Below are positions 44,383 through 55,986 of a DNA stretch of 64,000 bases, in pieces. A program made the position numbers and the translations under genes. The DNA is from Cladochytrium replicatum. Its lineage: Eukaryota; Chytridiomycota; Chytridiomycetes; Cladochytriales; Cladochytriaceae. Location of the stretch: assembly GCA_025526935.1 (NCBI GenBank), contig JAHLKD010000009.1:372001-436000 (forward strand), read 5' to 3'. Within the stretch, counting starts at the first letter, position 1. Each line of letters starts with the position of its first letter. Below the pieces are notes generated by a model. That model did no database searches. It was not told the DNA's origin and worked only from the letters and a program-made list of their open reading frames with translations.

Positions 44383-46008
44383 GAGAAATTGACCGCTTGT
44401 TTCAGTTGATTTTTGATTTCAGAGTTGTGATGTATCGCCTGTTGTTCATGCAAGCGCATTGCTCAGATACGAAAGTGGAATGGTTGAGGTTGAGAGACGC
44501 TTGTCTCCTTTGGCGATTTGAAAATCTTTGTAAGGCTGCCGTTAATGAGAATGCAGTTGAGATATTTTCCAACAGTCAACGCCTTTGCAACTCTGGTTTC
44601 CGCGGAAAGCACCGATGTTCCTCCCAAGCGCCAGGGCAGATGGCGCGGGTTTGTCAAATTTTTGTCACCACATCGTGGGAGAAAAGATACCCATGCGGCC
44701 GATCAGAATGAAGAGAAGACCTTTTCACCCCCTGCTTGCCGAAAGGATGCTCGCTGCATACCTGTACAGACTGTCCTAAATACTCGACCGTACATATCAG
44801 GTTTTCTGAACAAGCATCCAACTGATGACTCCATCATTCCTCACACCAAACTCAGTCTTACTGCACAGGCTTCATGCTCAGGGTCAGGAGCTCTATCTTC
44901 TTTGGGGCATGCGAATTTGAGAGATCACTGCAGCAGTTGACTTATCAAAATCCTTTGGGGCACAATCCTAACGCTCTACTCCCTTAGATCTCGAAAACCT
45001 GCGTAACCTCAACTGGCTGCATCTGCTACCTCGTCTTCAGCGTAGAATGCAGCTCAACATGCAGGTGTAGTGAAGCACTGTCATGTTCGAGGATAACTCA
45101 AGCTGTGGATATCAGGAAATTTTTCCAGCGGTTTTGCGCCAACAACACCTATACCGTTTTTTGCAAAATTAGCCAAGTAAGGTCGCAATTTTTGCTTCTC
45201 AAGCGAATTTTTCCCAAGTGGCTCACAGGACTTCCTCATTGCCTACCTCTCCAGGCCATTTCTCACTAGTGGAGCCGCGAATTTCTGCATCTCAAACAAT
45301 CCAGTCACAAAATGACTGGATGATGACCAGGGACGCGAAGATGTGGACTCAGGCTGGGGAGTAGGAACAAACCAGGTTGACTTGGCTACGAATGATGGGG
45401 ACAGAATATTATTCTGCTGATCTGTTTGGGAGGAATCAAGCTGTCAAATCTCACCCAACCTCGCCAACTTCTCTGCCACTCACAATCCAAGCTCCAAAAA
45501 CACATCAGGAGGGACTGCTTTGGAGAATGAGAATCGGAACAAGTTGACACACCACCCCAACAAGCCGTTTTTGCCGGATTGAGAGCTGAATGGCTCCAAG
45601 GGCAAGAGGAAGAGACGAATCATCCAAGAAGGCAGCAATGTCAAGACAATTTTTGTTTGTACATGCAATAACCTTTTCATTGTCAGAGGTCTGACATTCT
45701 TACCACCATAACAACTCCTAGACAATGCTGAATTGGTAAGTCTCATTCAATTCTTCACCTACACAGCCAATTAACAAAAATGTTCCTAAATAGTTGATGT
45801 CCAAGCAAGTTCCCAGCTGCTCTCTCGATCTAAGCGCACAGACAATTGCTGCAGCTCCTGCAACGAGACAGGCCACAAAACAACCTGAAGCAAGAAGTGC
45901 ACTAATTACATTGGCATCAGCAAAATTTCGAACTCTTCAATTGTGGGACCATCCACCTCTGCACACCATGGACTTGGACGAGAGCAACATTTCAGGTGAG
46001 CAATATCT
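44383..46008. other. Repeat-derived region with coding remnants
   Basis: No intact gene. The plus-strand frame 44518-44940 looks partly coding (QGRWRGFVKFLSPHRGRKD) but has no domain. Around 44985-45070 a short piece reads DLENLRNLNWLHLLPRLQRR. At 45848-45900 a zinc-knuckle-like motif (CSSCNETGHKTT-stop-SKKC) is interrupted by a stop, typical of decayed mobile-element proteins. The right edge is the left end of a hAT-like copy. Confidence 0.35.
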
Positions 46009-46330
46009 AAGGTTTGGCGGGTCCAGGTCAGGTTCGGGTTTTAGAGGCAACCGGAGTAAAACCCTTATTTCAGGTCGTGTTTGTCCAGGCACCCGCCGGG
46101 TCACTGCAGGTAGGAGTGGTATACCAGGACTCGAAGTGGTTGCAACCCGTACCTGACCCTGAGTTAGAAAAAGCTTGGTATTTACATAAACACTTTGTGT
46201 CTATGTGGACAGTGTGATATTTACAAACATATCGAAAAGATGTATAAAAACTCCACCAAAAAATCACAAGTTGATAGGTGGAACAGCCTGAATCAGTTTC
46301 TGTATCTGGTTCATATCGTCGGAGCCCCAT
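46009..46330 (+). mobile_element. hAT-like element, left-end fragment
   Basis: Starts AAGGTTTGGCGGGTCC, matching the left end at 6161, and stays colinear with 6161-6520 (including AGTTGATAGGTGGAACAGCC and the TGTGTGGAC-type motif). It is cut by the MITE-like insertion at 46331, and no right end was found downstream. Confidence 0.65.
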
Positions 46331-46805
46331 GTTAAAAACTAGCATATCAGACTGTTTGCTATATGGGTTATCCTTTGGGTTGTCTTTTTTCTCTTTGACC
46401 TGAGAGTTTTTTTGTCAATCCCTCTTCATTCTTATTTATGGACTTGTATTTCATGTATTTATATCCATGTTTGGCAGGTCCTGTGTGGAGTGATCTTGGC
46501 ATTTAGTGGGGAATGTGGTGTGGCTTGGTCCTTTGAGTTGATGTGACCAATGTCTTTGACCACAGGTATGCCCACACGCACTGTTCACTTGAATATAGGA
46601 GTTGATGTGACCAATGTCTTTGACCACAGCATTCCCTGGTTGCCTGACCAGCTTGGGTGTAGTGTACAGCCTGTCGGAGTATTAGGCATATACACACCTG
46701 GGAGAACAGGTACTGGGCCAAGAGACGGAACCTGGAGCTGTTGTGCTAGCTACAGTACAGCTAAAGACGCCCTACCGCTGCCAGGAGAAGCCCTTGGTTT
46801 TTAAC
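46331..46805 (+). mobile_element. 475-bp MITE-like element, copy 3
   Basis: Perfect GTTAAAAAC/GTTTTTAAC ends flanked by GCCCCAT (46324-46330) and ACCCCAT (46806-46812). The body is nearly identical to copy 1, including the final CTAAAGACGCCCTACCGCTG-type stretch. Like copy 1 it lies in hAT-like sequence, but at a different position. Confidence 0.75.
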
Positions 46806-49800
46806 ACCCCATCCACCACTGGTTATGTCCTTTGCCAACCCGGTCCTGATGAACTGATCAATGTCGTCATTTGACACCATGAAATCCTTGGATACACCTC
46901 AGGGAGCGTTATGGACAACAGATGGTCGATGTATGCCGTCCAGAACCTCAGCCACGCAGAAGGATACGTATCCACTAAAAGTCTGAACATGCGATATATA
47001 GTGGCAGACATACTAAGCGAGTTGTTCTGCCAAATCCAGTTTCCGAGCAAAATGCGCACCCATAGAAGAGTAATGCAGCTCCGAGCACTACTACTTGAAG
47101 CACCCGATTTGCAGCAGAAGTGCGAGAGAAGGCACTCATTGATCAATTAGGCAGGCCGGTGCATTGATTCAGCACGGAGAGCACAAAGAGCAAGCAAGAT
47201 TCAGGGAGGTCACCATTGCAATGGAAATGGAGAAGCAGGCAGTGTCCCAGGAGATTTCACAATAGAAATGACGTATAACTGCCCTGGAGGGAGAGCAAGC
47301 TGCTCTGAAACGACAGGCTGGTCATTCAGACGCAGCTACACGTGCAGCACCAACATCAATGGGCGGCCCAAGAAGCATCTCGTAGGCTATCAAGGCGATT
47401 GGTAGTTCCCAATGCCCAACGAACCAGTTCTCCAACCAGTTCCTTTGCATTGGTTAGCCTCCAGCAGCACCGTCATACAGCTATCGTTTTGGTGAAAATG
47501 GGCATCCAGGGTATCTACTTCCAGATGCATAAGATCAATGAAGTTATCCATGACCTCAAATTGCCGTCTCTACCACCATCAACCAAGTTCGTCAACTGCC
47601 ACTACAAAATCCTCTCCCAAATGAGTTCTTACGGCCCATCTTTGTTGAATCTGACGAATGCTCAAGCTGACCATCAAGTTCTCTCATTCATTGCCGTCTC
47701 TACAACATCCTTTGTCATGTTCAACAGTAGTTCTGACTGTTTGAGGACCCGTTTTGTCCTTTCACGGACCTCATCCGCTTGTTTGATGGTCGCTTGGAAG
47801 TCGTCAACCTGTGCAATGACAGGCATTTAGAGAAGCAGAGGATGGAATTGACTCTCCTTTGAACCGTGTCTCGACTCAACCACTTACTGTCCGGAAACAA
47901 GTGCTTTGAGAGTGGCCAGCTCGCCGAGGGCACTGAGACGACGGCAACAACCACCACCTCCACCGAATGCAACAAGATGGGAGCGTTATCAGCAACAAGG
48001 GATTGTGCTTCCTTTGTCGCAACGATGGGATCCACCCCTGGCGATGTTCGGGAATGGTGGGGCACGTCGTTGGAACTTTTCTTCCACGCCAAAGCAGTGG
48101 AGCATACTGTTCGATTGAACGAATTTCATGGCAGACGGTTGGTCGAGGCAACAGAGTTTATGGTAGCAGCTGCGCTTACGCAATTTGCGTTCTACCATCA
48201 ATCTTTTGATATCCTCAACGACATGACCAAGACCATGCCCTACCCAGCTCCAGTCGATTCACACCTAAAGAAGCGAGTCTCCCAGATCAAAGTGAAGCGG
48301 CACCGCCAGAAGAAAGTGCTGAATCTCTCTCTTCTGAGGGCTCGACCAAGCCGGAGGATAGGGAAGATCGAGTTTCCAAAGGCGAAGCAGAAATAAGTGA
48401 TACTGATTCCCAACTTTTGAGCCCGTTGTGGGGGATTGAGCTTTTCAGCTCCGCCAATGATGGCTACACCTCATTCAACTACCAGGCTTTTTTTGAAAAA
48501 TCACCCATGCTCAATTCAGAACAGCATTCTTGCTATGCAGATAAGCGAGAACATCCCTTGCGTCGATATCTTTCAAGACGGACTTCCTCGCGGAGCACCA
48601 CCTCAAGTAGGGGTACGTTTTTAATTTGTTAGGCGTGTGGTCTCGAAAAGCTCATGCAGATTTCCCGAGGGCAATTTAATCCCCAATGCACCGAGATCAG
48701 TGCTGCAATATTATCTCGAGGATGCAATTTTTTCAATAGATGTATGTTTAAAAGTTAAAAAATCAACGACGATGAAGCAGCCAGCCGTCGTCGTCGCCGT
48801 ACCACGACTTCGACGCTGAGGATGAACACCATCGCATGACTGCGAACGTTCCTGGGCTGAGCGTTGGCATAACAGCTCCACAAGAAGATCGAGGGATCTA
48901 GAAGAGCTTGACCAATTTCAGCGTGCACTTGCGCAAGATCAGGACGATGATACGTGCGGGAGAGTGAGCACAGAAGATGGTTGGGAATAATCCATGATGG
49001 TTGGGAACGCCACCAGACAACGAACGCCGGGCTGAAAGTAGTTAATTCGAGTCGAGAAATTAATTGTTTCTTGTCTGATTGGGACGATTTGACAGTCGAA
49101 GTTGGCAAGCGTTTCATGACCTGACCCGGAATGCCTGACCAATTATACACATCTTTTAAAGCTTTGAGAAGCTGGAGTTCAAAGGAATCAACAGCATACC
49201 ATAAATGTCTTGATCCGGCCAAAAAAAGATGCCGACTAGAAATGACCTCCAAACTACATTGGGCAGTCCTGTTGCTCCAGTTGTCTCTTCTTTTTTATCA
49301 TCATTATTACCACGCTGTGTGAATCCGAACACTGAGTCACCCAAAACCCCAAAATCAGCCGGATGATGTCAGCCATTTCCAATAATTTGAATTAATCGAA
49401 ACATTGAGACGTCCGGCTCACTCTCCTCCGTAAAAAACCGAGCAACCTGCGACAGCTCCCCAAAGCAACTGCAGAACTTCTCTCTCTTCAGCAAGGAATT
49501 CTTTCACACTTCATTCAGATCCTCGCACAGACTATCCATCAGTCAAGCGGAGAATCAACTCACAGTATAGCGATTTCCCCACTATTCAATGTCTACTGTT
49601 GTGCTAAGAGATACTGCTGCCGTCGATATTCCCGCCTTAACTCCGTAGCCGTTCACCTCCATCAGTATTATCGTAATATTTTTGGTGCCATTGTCATTAT
49701 CGACCTATTAGCAAGGTGAGGTGCTCTTACTACTTTTTGATCAAATCGACTTGTTAACTCTGTCGCTCCTTCATTTTCAGCATTCGTAATATCACCTCAA

Positions 49801-49833
49801 TAACGGAACAAGTCGCGTGATTGTAATCTGCAC
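46806..49833. other. Repeat-rich stretch, no intact gene
   Basis: 46806-47150 has a minus-strand coding-like piece (KDFMVSNDDIDQFIRTGLAK). 47150-47470 is an inverted copy of 6600-6930. On the minus strand near 47690-47830 a coiled-coil-like segment (QVDDFQATIKQADEVRERTK, VLKQSELLLNMTKDVVETA) follows a good GTAAGT...CACAG intron, but the frame does not join to the upstream piece (LSALGELATLKALVSG). The plus-strand frame 47866-48396 has no domain. From about 49320 on, sequence is probably the promoter and 5' UTR of the next gene. Confidence 0.35.
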
Positions 49834-52095
49834 ATGCAGCTCGATACGATCATTCCTCAGCAACTTTCGCTGCCTGCCTCTCTTCAGCAAATGCAGGAAC
49901 TGTCAGCATCACCTCCTCGAGCACCATCTCCAACTGCGCTGGTTACAACGTCCTTGCTTTCGTGGATCACCTCTTCCGCGAATACAGCTCACATCTTGCA
50001 CGCAAACAACATAAGCCGCATTCCAATCGATCGCATGAGTGAGGAGGCAGAGATTTCTGCTAAAACACTTGTTGCCACTGCCGGTATTGCAATGGCGGCA
50101 GCGTCAATCTCTAAAAAGGACAATGTACTCTCCTCCTACGGCCCCTACATCGTCACGGCCGCTGCATGTGCTGTGGGCTTTTTTTCGATAGCATCTACTG
50201 TCGCGCATGTAGCTGCTCTCGCTGCGTCCGGCGAGAATCAGAAACCACTTTCACACATTCCGAAGCGGCGGAAACGGCGGCAAGCAAAACCAGGCGTTGC
50301 TCACCTTACTGATTCGCCAGCATCCTCCATCAACGATTTGCTATCTCCCTCTCTTTCAGCCATCGTCTCAGATTCAATACACTCCTCGACTGCCTCGTTT
50401 TTCCACTCTGAGCTGACCATCCATTCACCCCTACCGCGATACTTTCGCTCTAATATCGCAGATTCACCGGAAGACAGCGCCTTCCACCTTCCCGAACCTG
50501 TCCCAATTGCATACGGCTTTGTGTCAGTGCACGATGCCGAAGCACTCACCGCCCACCGGGCTGACTCCTCACCCGAACCCACATCCCCACTCGACTCAAC
50601 AAATTCGTCAGAGACACAGCGAGCCCTCCTTGCCCACTACAAATCCAAGTCCCATCGCCTCTCGAAGCACCTCCGCATATTGCAGCGCCACTCAACAGCA
50701 CAGTCGGCTATGATCGCCTCCCTGCACCACGAGATACAGGCGGAGCGGGAGGCTCGCTCTATTGTAGAGAAGGCTTGCAAAGACCGAGTAAAAAACGTAG
50801 AGGTCTTTCTTCAGCTTCGTGAGGATGAATGGGCGGAAGAGCGGTCACGACTGCTTGAGAACGAAATGCGGTATTTTGGGATGGCGACACCGGTACAATC
50901 AGAGTCAGTTCGCTCAGCCAGTTATGCCGAGGTGAAGAACGGCGGGGAAGTTGAGAAGGAGGAAGAAGAAGAAGAAGACGATATTGTCATCTTCAAAGAG
51001 GATTCTCCCGACCAGGCCGCGCCAAATGCATCTCAGACAGCACGACAATATCTTGAACGGTGGTGTGTTGGAACACTTAGTCAGCTGGAGGAGGATTTGG
51101 AGGAGCGATCGGCCTGGCAAGATTACATCACGATCGCGCACCACATGCGAGAAGCTATCATTTCGAATGCGCAACCGGAGACATTGATGCTGACGCTCAA
51201 GGATCTGGGTGGAGAGGTCGCAGCCGACGAAGGGCTAATGCTTGGGATCGTGCTCTTGTGTGTGTTAAGAGTTGTGCAGGATCGTAGCCAGCTCAGCCGC
51301 GATGACCTTCGAAAGGTGAGTTTATGCTTACCTACCAATGCATAGTTACTGAAGTATGCACACTTTTTGCAGACAATGCGAAGGTATCGCATGGTTATAT
51401 GGGGATACATGAAGAATGAGGGCGACCAAGAGCGTCTCATTGAGCTCGTGGAGCGTACTGTGGCTGCGGAAACAAACTGTGTGAATGAGAGCCCACCAAA
51501 CGACACTGACCGAGTTAGCCTCAAAGACGCTTTCCTTGAGATTGTCATGGCCCTCTACGACTCCGATCTTGTGGACACCGGCGCCGTCCTCAAGTGGTAC
51601 CGTGCAAAACTCAAGCAAGATGGACCAGACGAGCTGACCGCAAAGGTATGTACAATTGCTTTGTGCTCAAAGCCATCGAAAATTGATTATGACTTTCAGA
51701 CCAAAACATTTGTTGATTGGCTCGAGAAGCAGGACGACGAAGATTCGGATTCAGAGGGCGATTGTGGTTCTGAGGTTGCAGATGATGATGACGACGACTC
51801 TTCTGAGGATGAAGATACGCTTCACGACCATCCTGTCACCGTTTCTGAAGCATCGTGCGACACCCCACTGGCACTTCCAAAGTCACATGCCGTCGATGCA
51901 GCATTGCTGGAGGGAAGCCATTTTGCAGCTGCGAAGCCAAAGCTTGTGGACGAATCGGGGGAGAAGGATGGGTCGGTCGACGGGACCCCACCGGGGGACA
52001 AGAAGCGGGTTTGGTTTAGCGAGGAGAAGCAGGAGTGGGGTGGCGGTGAGGAAGACGACGATGAGGAAGAAGAGGACGAGGATGGAGAAGAATGA
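49834..52095 (+). CDS. Membrane/coiled-coil protein with C-terminal W2 domain
   Basis: Three exons (49834-51315, 51373-51645, 51700-52095) encode 716 residues. In order: Ser/Pro-rich N-terminus; one or two hydrophobic segments (about residues 78-90 and 103-130, SSYGPYIVTAAACAVGFFS); basic patch PKRRKRRQAK; disordered Ser/Pro region; coiled coil (about 259-350); acidic patch EEEEEEDD; then a helical domain at about 400-600 resembling the W2/MIF4G-C-like domain of eIF2B-epsilon and eIF5. Key W2-like pieces are LKDAFLEIVMALYDSDLVDT, GAVLKWYRAK and TFVDWLEKQDDEDSDSEGD, the usual W2 ending of aromatic-Trp then acidic residues. A further acidic tail ends the protein. No nucleotidyltransferase-like or eIF5 N-terminal domain is present. 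A second possible start is Met68 (MSEEAEISAKTL). The membrane part could place the W2 domain on ER or mitochondria; that is inference. Confidence 0.75.
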
Positions 52096-52460
52096 AGGAC
52101 ATAGTGTCTGCCACTTGACATGTTCAATCGCTGTAATTATTTTATTTTTTGTCTATTTTTGGGAGAGCGGGCATGAGGGATTGGGGGGGCTGTCTTTCCA
52201 GCGCCCAAGTTTGCATTGTTTTCTTTCGGTATGTCTTCTCACACACAACAGGTTTTTCGGTAGTTTTCGAACCCGGTTTTACTGTATAGCTCTCATTGCT
52301 GTGTACACTATAACACCGATCATCGAAGCAGTGGCCGCGAACATCATCGGTAACCTCAACACGCTTTATTGTGTGTTTTCAGCCATTCAATTGTAAGCAG
52401 AACGAATGTTCTTGACCAACCATTTTGTCAAATGTCCCCGCCAGCTTCGTAAGTCTTCCT
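52096..52460. other. 3' region of W2-domain gene
   Basis: T-rich stretch with no convincing frame; likely 3' UTRs of this gene and of the damaged minus-strand gene to its right. Confidence 0.35.
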
Positions 52461-53000
52461 TTATGATCCGTAACAATCGAGAGAAGCTGGTATAGCCAGA
52501 GCTGGAAAATCGACAGACCCGTTCTTCCAGTCTGGATGATCCACGCTCAGAAGTCTTTCTGTGGATGTGATTATCTTGCCGTCAAAATTCTGGAAGGAGG
52601 GGTTGTCCAAGAAACTTAGTTCTTGCTGACACCGAGCCATGTAGGCGTTAAAGGGTCGCGCCATACTTTTCGATCAACTGGGATAATGCGTAAGAATAAC
52701 GGACGAGCTTATCGGACGAGCTTATCCATCATGTCCGGGTCAATTTTTGCGGCATCATGATTTTGTCGTTCACGTCCAAGCGCCGGAGTGTCCTATCGTT
52801 GAGAGGTATCCCGCTCAATTGTTCTGCAACATTTTCTAACGGAAAACGTTTGTCTGAAGCGAAGAGCCTTCCCTTTCGCGGCTCAGCCGTGTCCCATGCC
52901 GCACGATAAGGAGCTCACGTTTGCCGTCCAGGATCGTATGATCAACGACCAACCAATGATTACATGTTGCAACCGACCAGGTCGGGTTATGTCGATTATA
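52461..53000 (-). pseudogene. Damaged unknown gene with 13-bp duplication
   Basis: Minus-strand coding-like segments: HWLVVDHTILDGKRELLIVR, then (after a possible intron ending CGATAG) DTPALGRERQNHDAAKIDPD and MMDKLVR. At that point GGACGAGCTTATC occurs twice in a row (52701-52713 and 52714-52726). Without one copy the frame would continue YSYALSQLIEKYG; with both it meets a stop at once. A further frame change precedes the terminal part (FNAYMARCQQELSFLDNPSF...DCYGS, stop at 52461). I do not recognise the family. The duplicate is the visible lesion. Confidence 0.45.
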
Positions 53001-54748
53001 AGAGGCAAAGCAAGACGTTGACGGCCAGGACTACAAATGGAGAAATATCGAGGCATTTCTGCTTTTCGGGGGATTCAGATGAGGAGTGTGAGAACGTCTG
53101 TTTCCTCATTCAAAGCCGTGCCGTTGAAATAAACATATTCGCTTGTCAGAATAGAGGAAAAGGCTAAAGACGGGGTGTAGCATGCCATCTTTGTGTCATG
53201 CTCAGTACCGGTTTATATTTGGTCACAAAATCTGGAAGCCTACCTCAAGTTGAAAAATTGCTTACCACTTGAGATAAGCGATCTTTTCGTTCAAGTAGGT
53301 AACATTCACGTTGAAGATATCTGTCAGCAAAGCGAAGGACACCCTGAACTGCAGTTACCCAAGGCAAACTGTGGTGCCATGTGTGTTACAACTGGTCCAT
53401 AATGCTTGTCCATTGCCAGGCTTGAGCTCTGTCTCGTACATGGATTCTTTGTCGCGGAGTTTAAGATCGGTATACTTGAATGATTTGATCCTCCAAGAAA
53501 TAACTGATCTTCGTTTGATATCACTTGAAGCTGTCTTGGAGCAAGCGGTTGTCGAGAGTAGTCGACAGACAATGGGAGTAGGATGGTGGCCAAGACACAT
53601 AGTATCTGTTGATTTTTCCTCCCATTTTCTTCACCTCGCTAAGGATAGACAACTTAACCCCAATCACCAATACCGAGCTGTGGAATTGCGATACTCGATC
53701 GGAAAACTTTATAAAACATTTCAATGTTTTTCAGTGAAGATATTTACATGCGAAACATATTCCCCATGCATTCCACAATGTTGTATCAGTTCAAATTTGT
53801 TACCAGGATATTAGTTCCTGGTATATGGATTCCGTTGTACTGACGAAAGGATCAGGGATGTCAATTCACGATGTTGAGGATCGACGAAGGAGTAGATGAA
53901 TGAGAAAGACAAAGGGAGAAATGTTGTTCAGCGGCCGAAACAAGAGTCGAGGTTTTCACATTAGTATCTCGAGTTTCATCTAAATTGGGTCGGCACCGAC
54001 ATGAAATGAATTTCGCCCTCGGTGTACTGTTTTAAGTGTATCGCCATTCTGATGAGTTCAAATTTTTGGTTCCAGCTCTTGTTTCAGCATCTGCACAGCC
54101 TGATCCGTTCGTTCCAAAAGGCTGTGCTTCCCAAGGCAGTGACGAGCGTCAACTCTGGGGGAGTGAACATCGGTGGAGCCACTCCGCCCTATTCGTCAGT
54201 GAAATCATCCAAATTTTCTGGTGCCACACAGCTTCGCCCGATGAATTTGGGAGGTCGATGGGTGTGGATCATGACGCGACACTTTCACACGAATTTGAAA
54301 GTCAGGCTGAGCCATTTGTTACGGATGTTTCACCATGGCCTTTGTTGTCTTTGTTTCATTGAGCTGGCCGCACTCACACGGCCTTAAAAAGACAACACTT
54401 CAAAATTAGCCTCTATTCAGCCCTCTAATTCCATAAAAGGTCGGTCACCCCCAAGCTGTGGTCACCAACACAATACAACATACTCGAAGACAGCATCTGT
54501 CGACATCATCCTCGTTTCAAACAACTAATCAAACTGCTGAGTAGCTCTCATTGCTCTTCTATTCTTCCACTCTCGGACTATCCGCACCTGTCACACTTGC
54601 ACAACGACGCGTTTTGGACGGATTTCCCAGGAAGGACCAGACCCCCGTCAAATACCTCCATTAAAGAACCTGGACGACTCGTCAATCAAATCAAGTTATT
54701 ATTTACGTCTTCTACGCATCATCGATATTCGACCGGAAAATTCCAACC
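53001..54748. other. No gene resolved; promoter of next gene
   Basis: Several overlapping frames (53311-53814 plus; 53324-53724 minus; 54022-54387 plus) without domains or consistent introns. The last 350 bp (from about 54400) are pyrimidine-rich plus-strand sequence ending at the 54749 start and look like a promoter/5' UTR. Confidence 0.3.
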
Positions 54749-55528
54749 ATGAGTCTTTCCTTCTCCCATACAGTTCCACTTGTCGCCGTTGTTAATTTCG
54801 AGCCTCTCAAACAACAACAACCTGCCACATCATCCGAAACTTCTCCCGACTCTCCATCCGAATGTCTCACCACCACCGTAGGTCAGTCTCTCTGGGCACT
54901 AGCATATGACCCACGAACACGGATCGGCAGCGGCCCAGCCGGCGCGTACCTCGCCACGAACTGCCCTCAACTACCCTTCGCCTCCGTCGCTTCAACGGGC
55001 TGGATCCCGGCATGGACCGTACGACGCACAGAGAACTCGGACCCCGTTCTTCGCAGCATTGCAGCACCGTTACAACGCGTGAGCCACAGGAATACGACCA
55101 CCACAGCGACGGAGGGCAAGCCGACGCGTGAGGTGCCGAGTATCCGCACAACAGACGTGCGAGCCCCGTCAGTTGTGAAGTTCCACCCGAAAGTCGCGAC
55201 GGACGACGCGTCGAGCAACGCGGTTCCGGCTGCGGCTGTTTCGCGAACAAGGAGACGCTGGCAGCACCCGCAGGACGTCGTTGCGCCGGCGGGGTATACC
55301 GTTGGCTCGGCGAGCGTGCCAAGGCCGACTATTGCTGCATCGGTCGTTGCACACCGACACGCGGAGCTCAGAGCACCCACTAGTGAACCTCCCATGATGA
55401 TCCGAGAAAAGCAAGTGCCATCGGCTTCTTCTGTGCCGGCTGTTCGCAGCGAGCCTAAGCGTATTGCTCCCGCGAGGCCTAAGTCGTGGGCACTGTTTGA
55501 CATGTTGATGGGTGACAGTTGGAGATGA
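54749..55528 (+). CDS. Intronless disordered protein, unknown
   Basis: A single frame of 259 residues starting MSLSFSHTVPLVAVVNFEPL. It is rich in Ala, Ser, Pro, Thr and Arg and largely disordered, with a basic middle (SRTRRRWQHP) and a hydrophobic C-terminal end (PKSWALFDMLMGDSWR). No membrane segment or known domain. The plus strand is preferred because of the natural ATG context after a pyrimidine-rich leader and a short Trp-containing terminal motif. Long antisense frames exist because of high GC, so the call is moderate. Confidence 0.55.
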   Translation: MSLSFSHTVPLVAVVNFEPLKQQQPATSSETSPDSPSECLTTTVGQSLWALAYDPRTRIGSGPAGAYLATNCPQLPFASVASTGWIPAWTVRRTENSDPVLRSIAAPLQRVSHRNTTTTATEGKPTREVPSIRTTDVRAPSVVKFHPKVATDDASSNAVPAAAVSRTRRRWQHPQDVVAPAGYTVGSASVPRPTIAASVVAHRHAELRAPTSEPPMMIREKQVPSASSVPAVRSEPKRIAPARPKSWALFDMLMGDSWR

Positions 55529-55986
55529 ACGCGCTTTTGTTCCCACTCTTTGAAGATCCTGCGCATCTTCACCCTTTCCTCCTTTCGTTATTATTGGTTT
55601 TTAATTCTGTGGTCCCTCTTAGCGGTTTGATCCCCGAGTCTCCTTTCTTCACTCTTCATTTCCTGGGTCCTCTTATTACTGATAGAGGAAGTTTATTTGT
55701 ACTATACACATTTTGGGTAATCCTTATAACCTCGTTATGATTATTGGATAATTTCTTGACGGATTGTTCTGTTCCGCAATGTTATGGGTAACAGGCTGGC
55801 TCCTGCTCTCTTATCTTACACTCTTCTCACCTGAATAAAGCTTGAAAATAACTTTTAAGTATAAAGCAGTGATATTAACGGGTGGGCGTATGATAATTAG
55901 CCTGAGGTGGAAATATATCTTCAATAAAATGTGCCACACACGCATTCGTTTGGATAAATTATTAACTATTTGTTTCAATTGCCGGC

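Noticed and set aside
48755-49252. 165-residue minus-strand frame
   Set aside because: Composition is uneven, it has no recognisable domain, and it overlaps repeat-derived sequence.
54867-55572. Two long minus-strand frames opposite the 54749-55528 gene
   Set aside because: Both are probably GC-driven shadows; neither has a domain or splice signals. The plus strand has a better start context, although certainty is limited.
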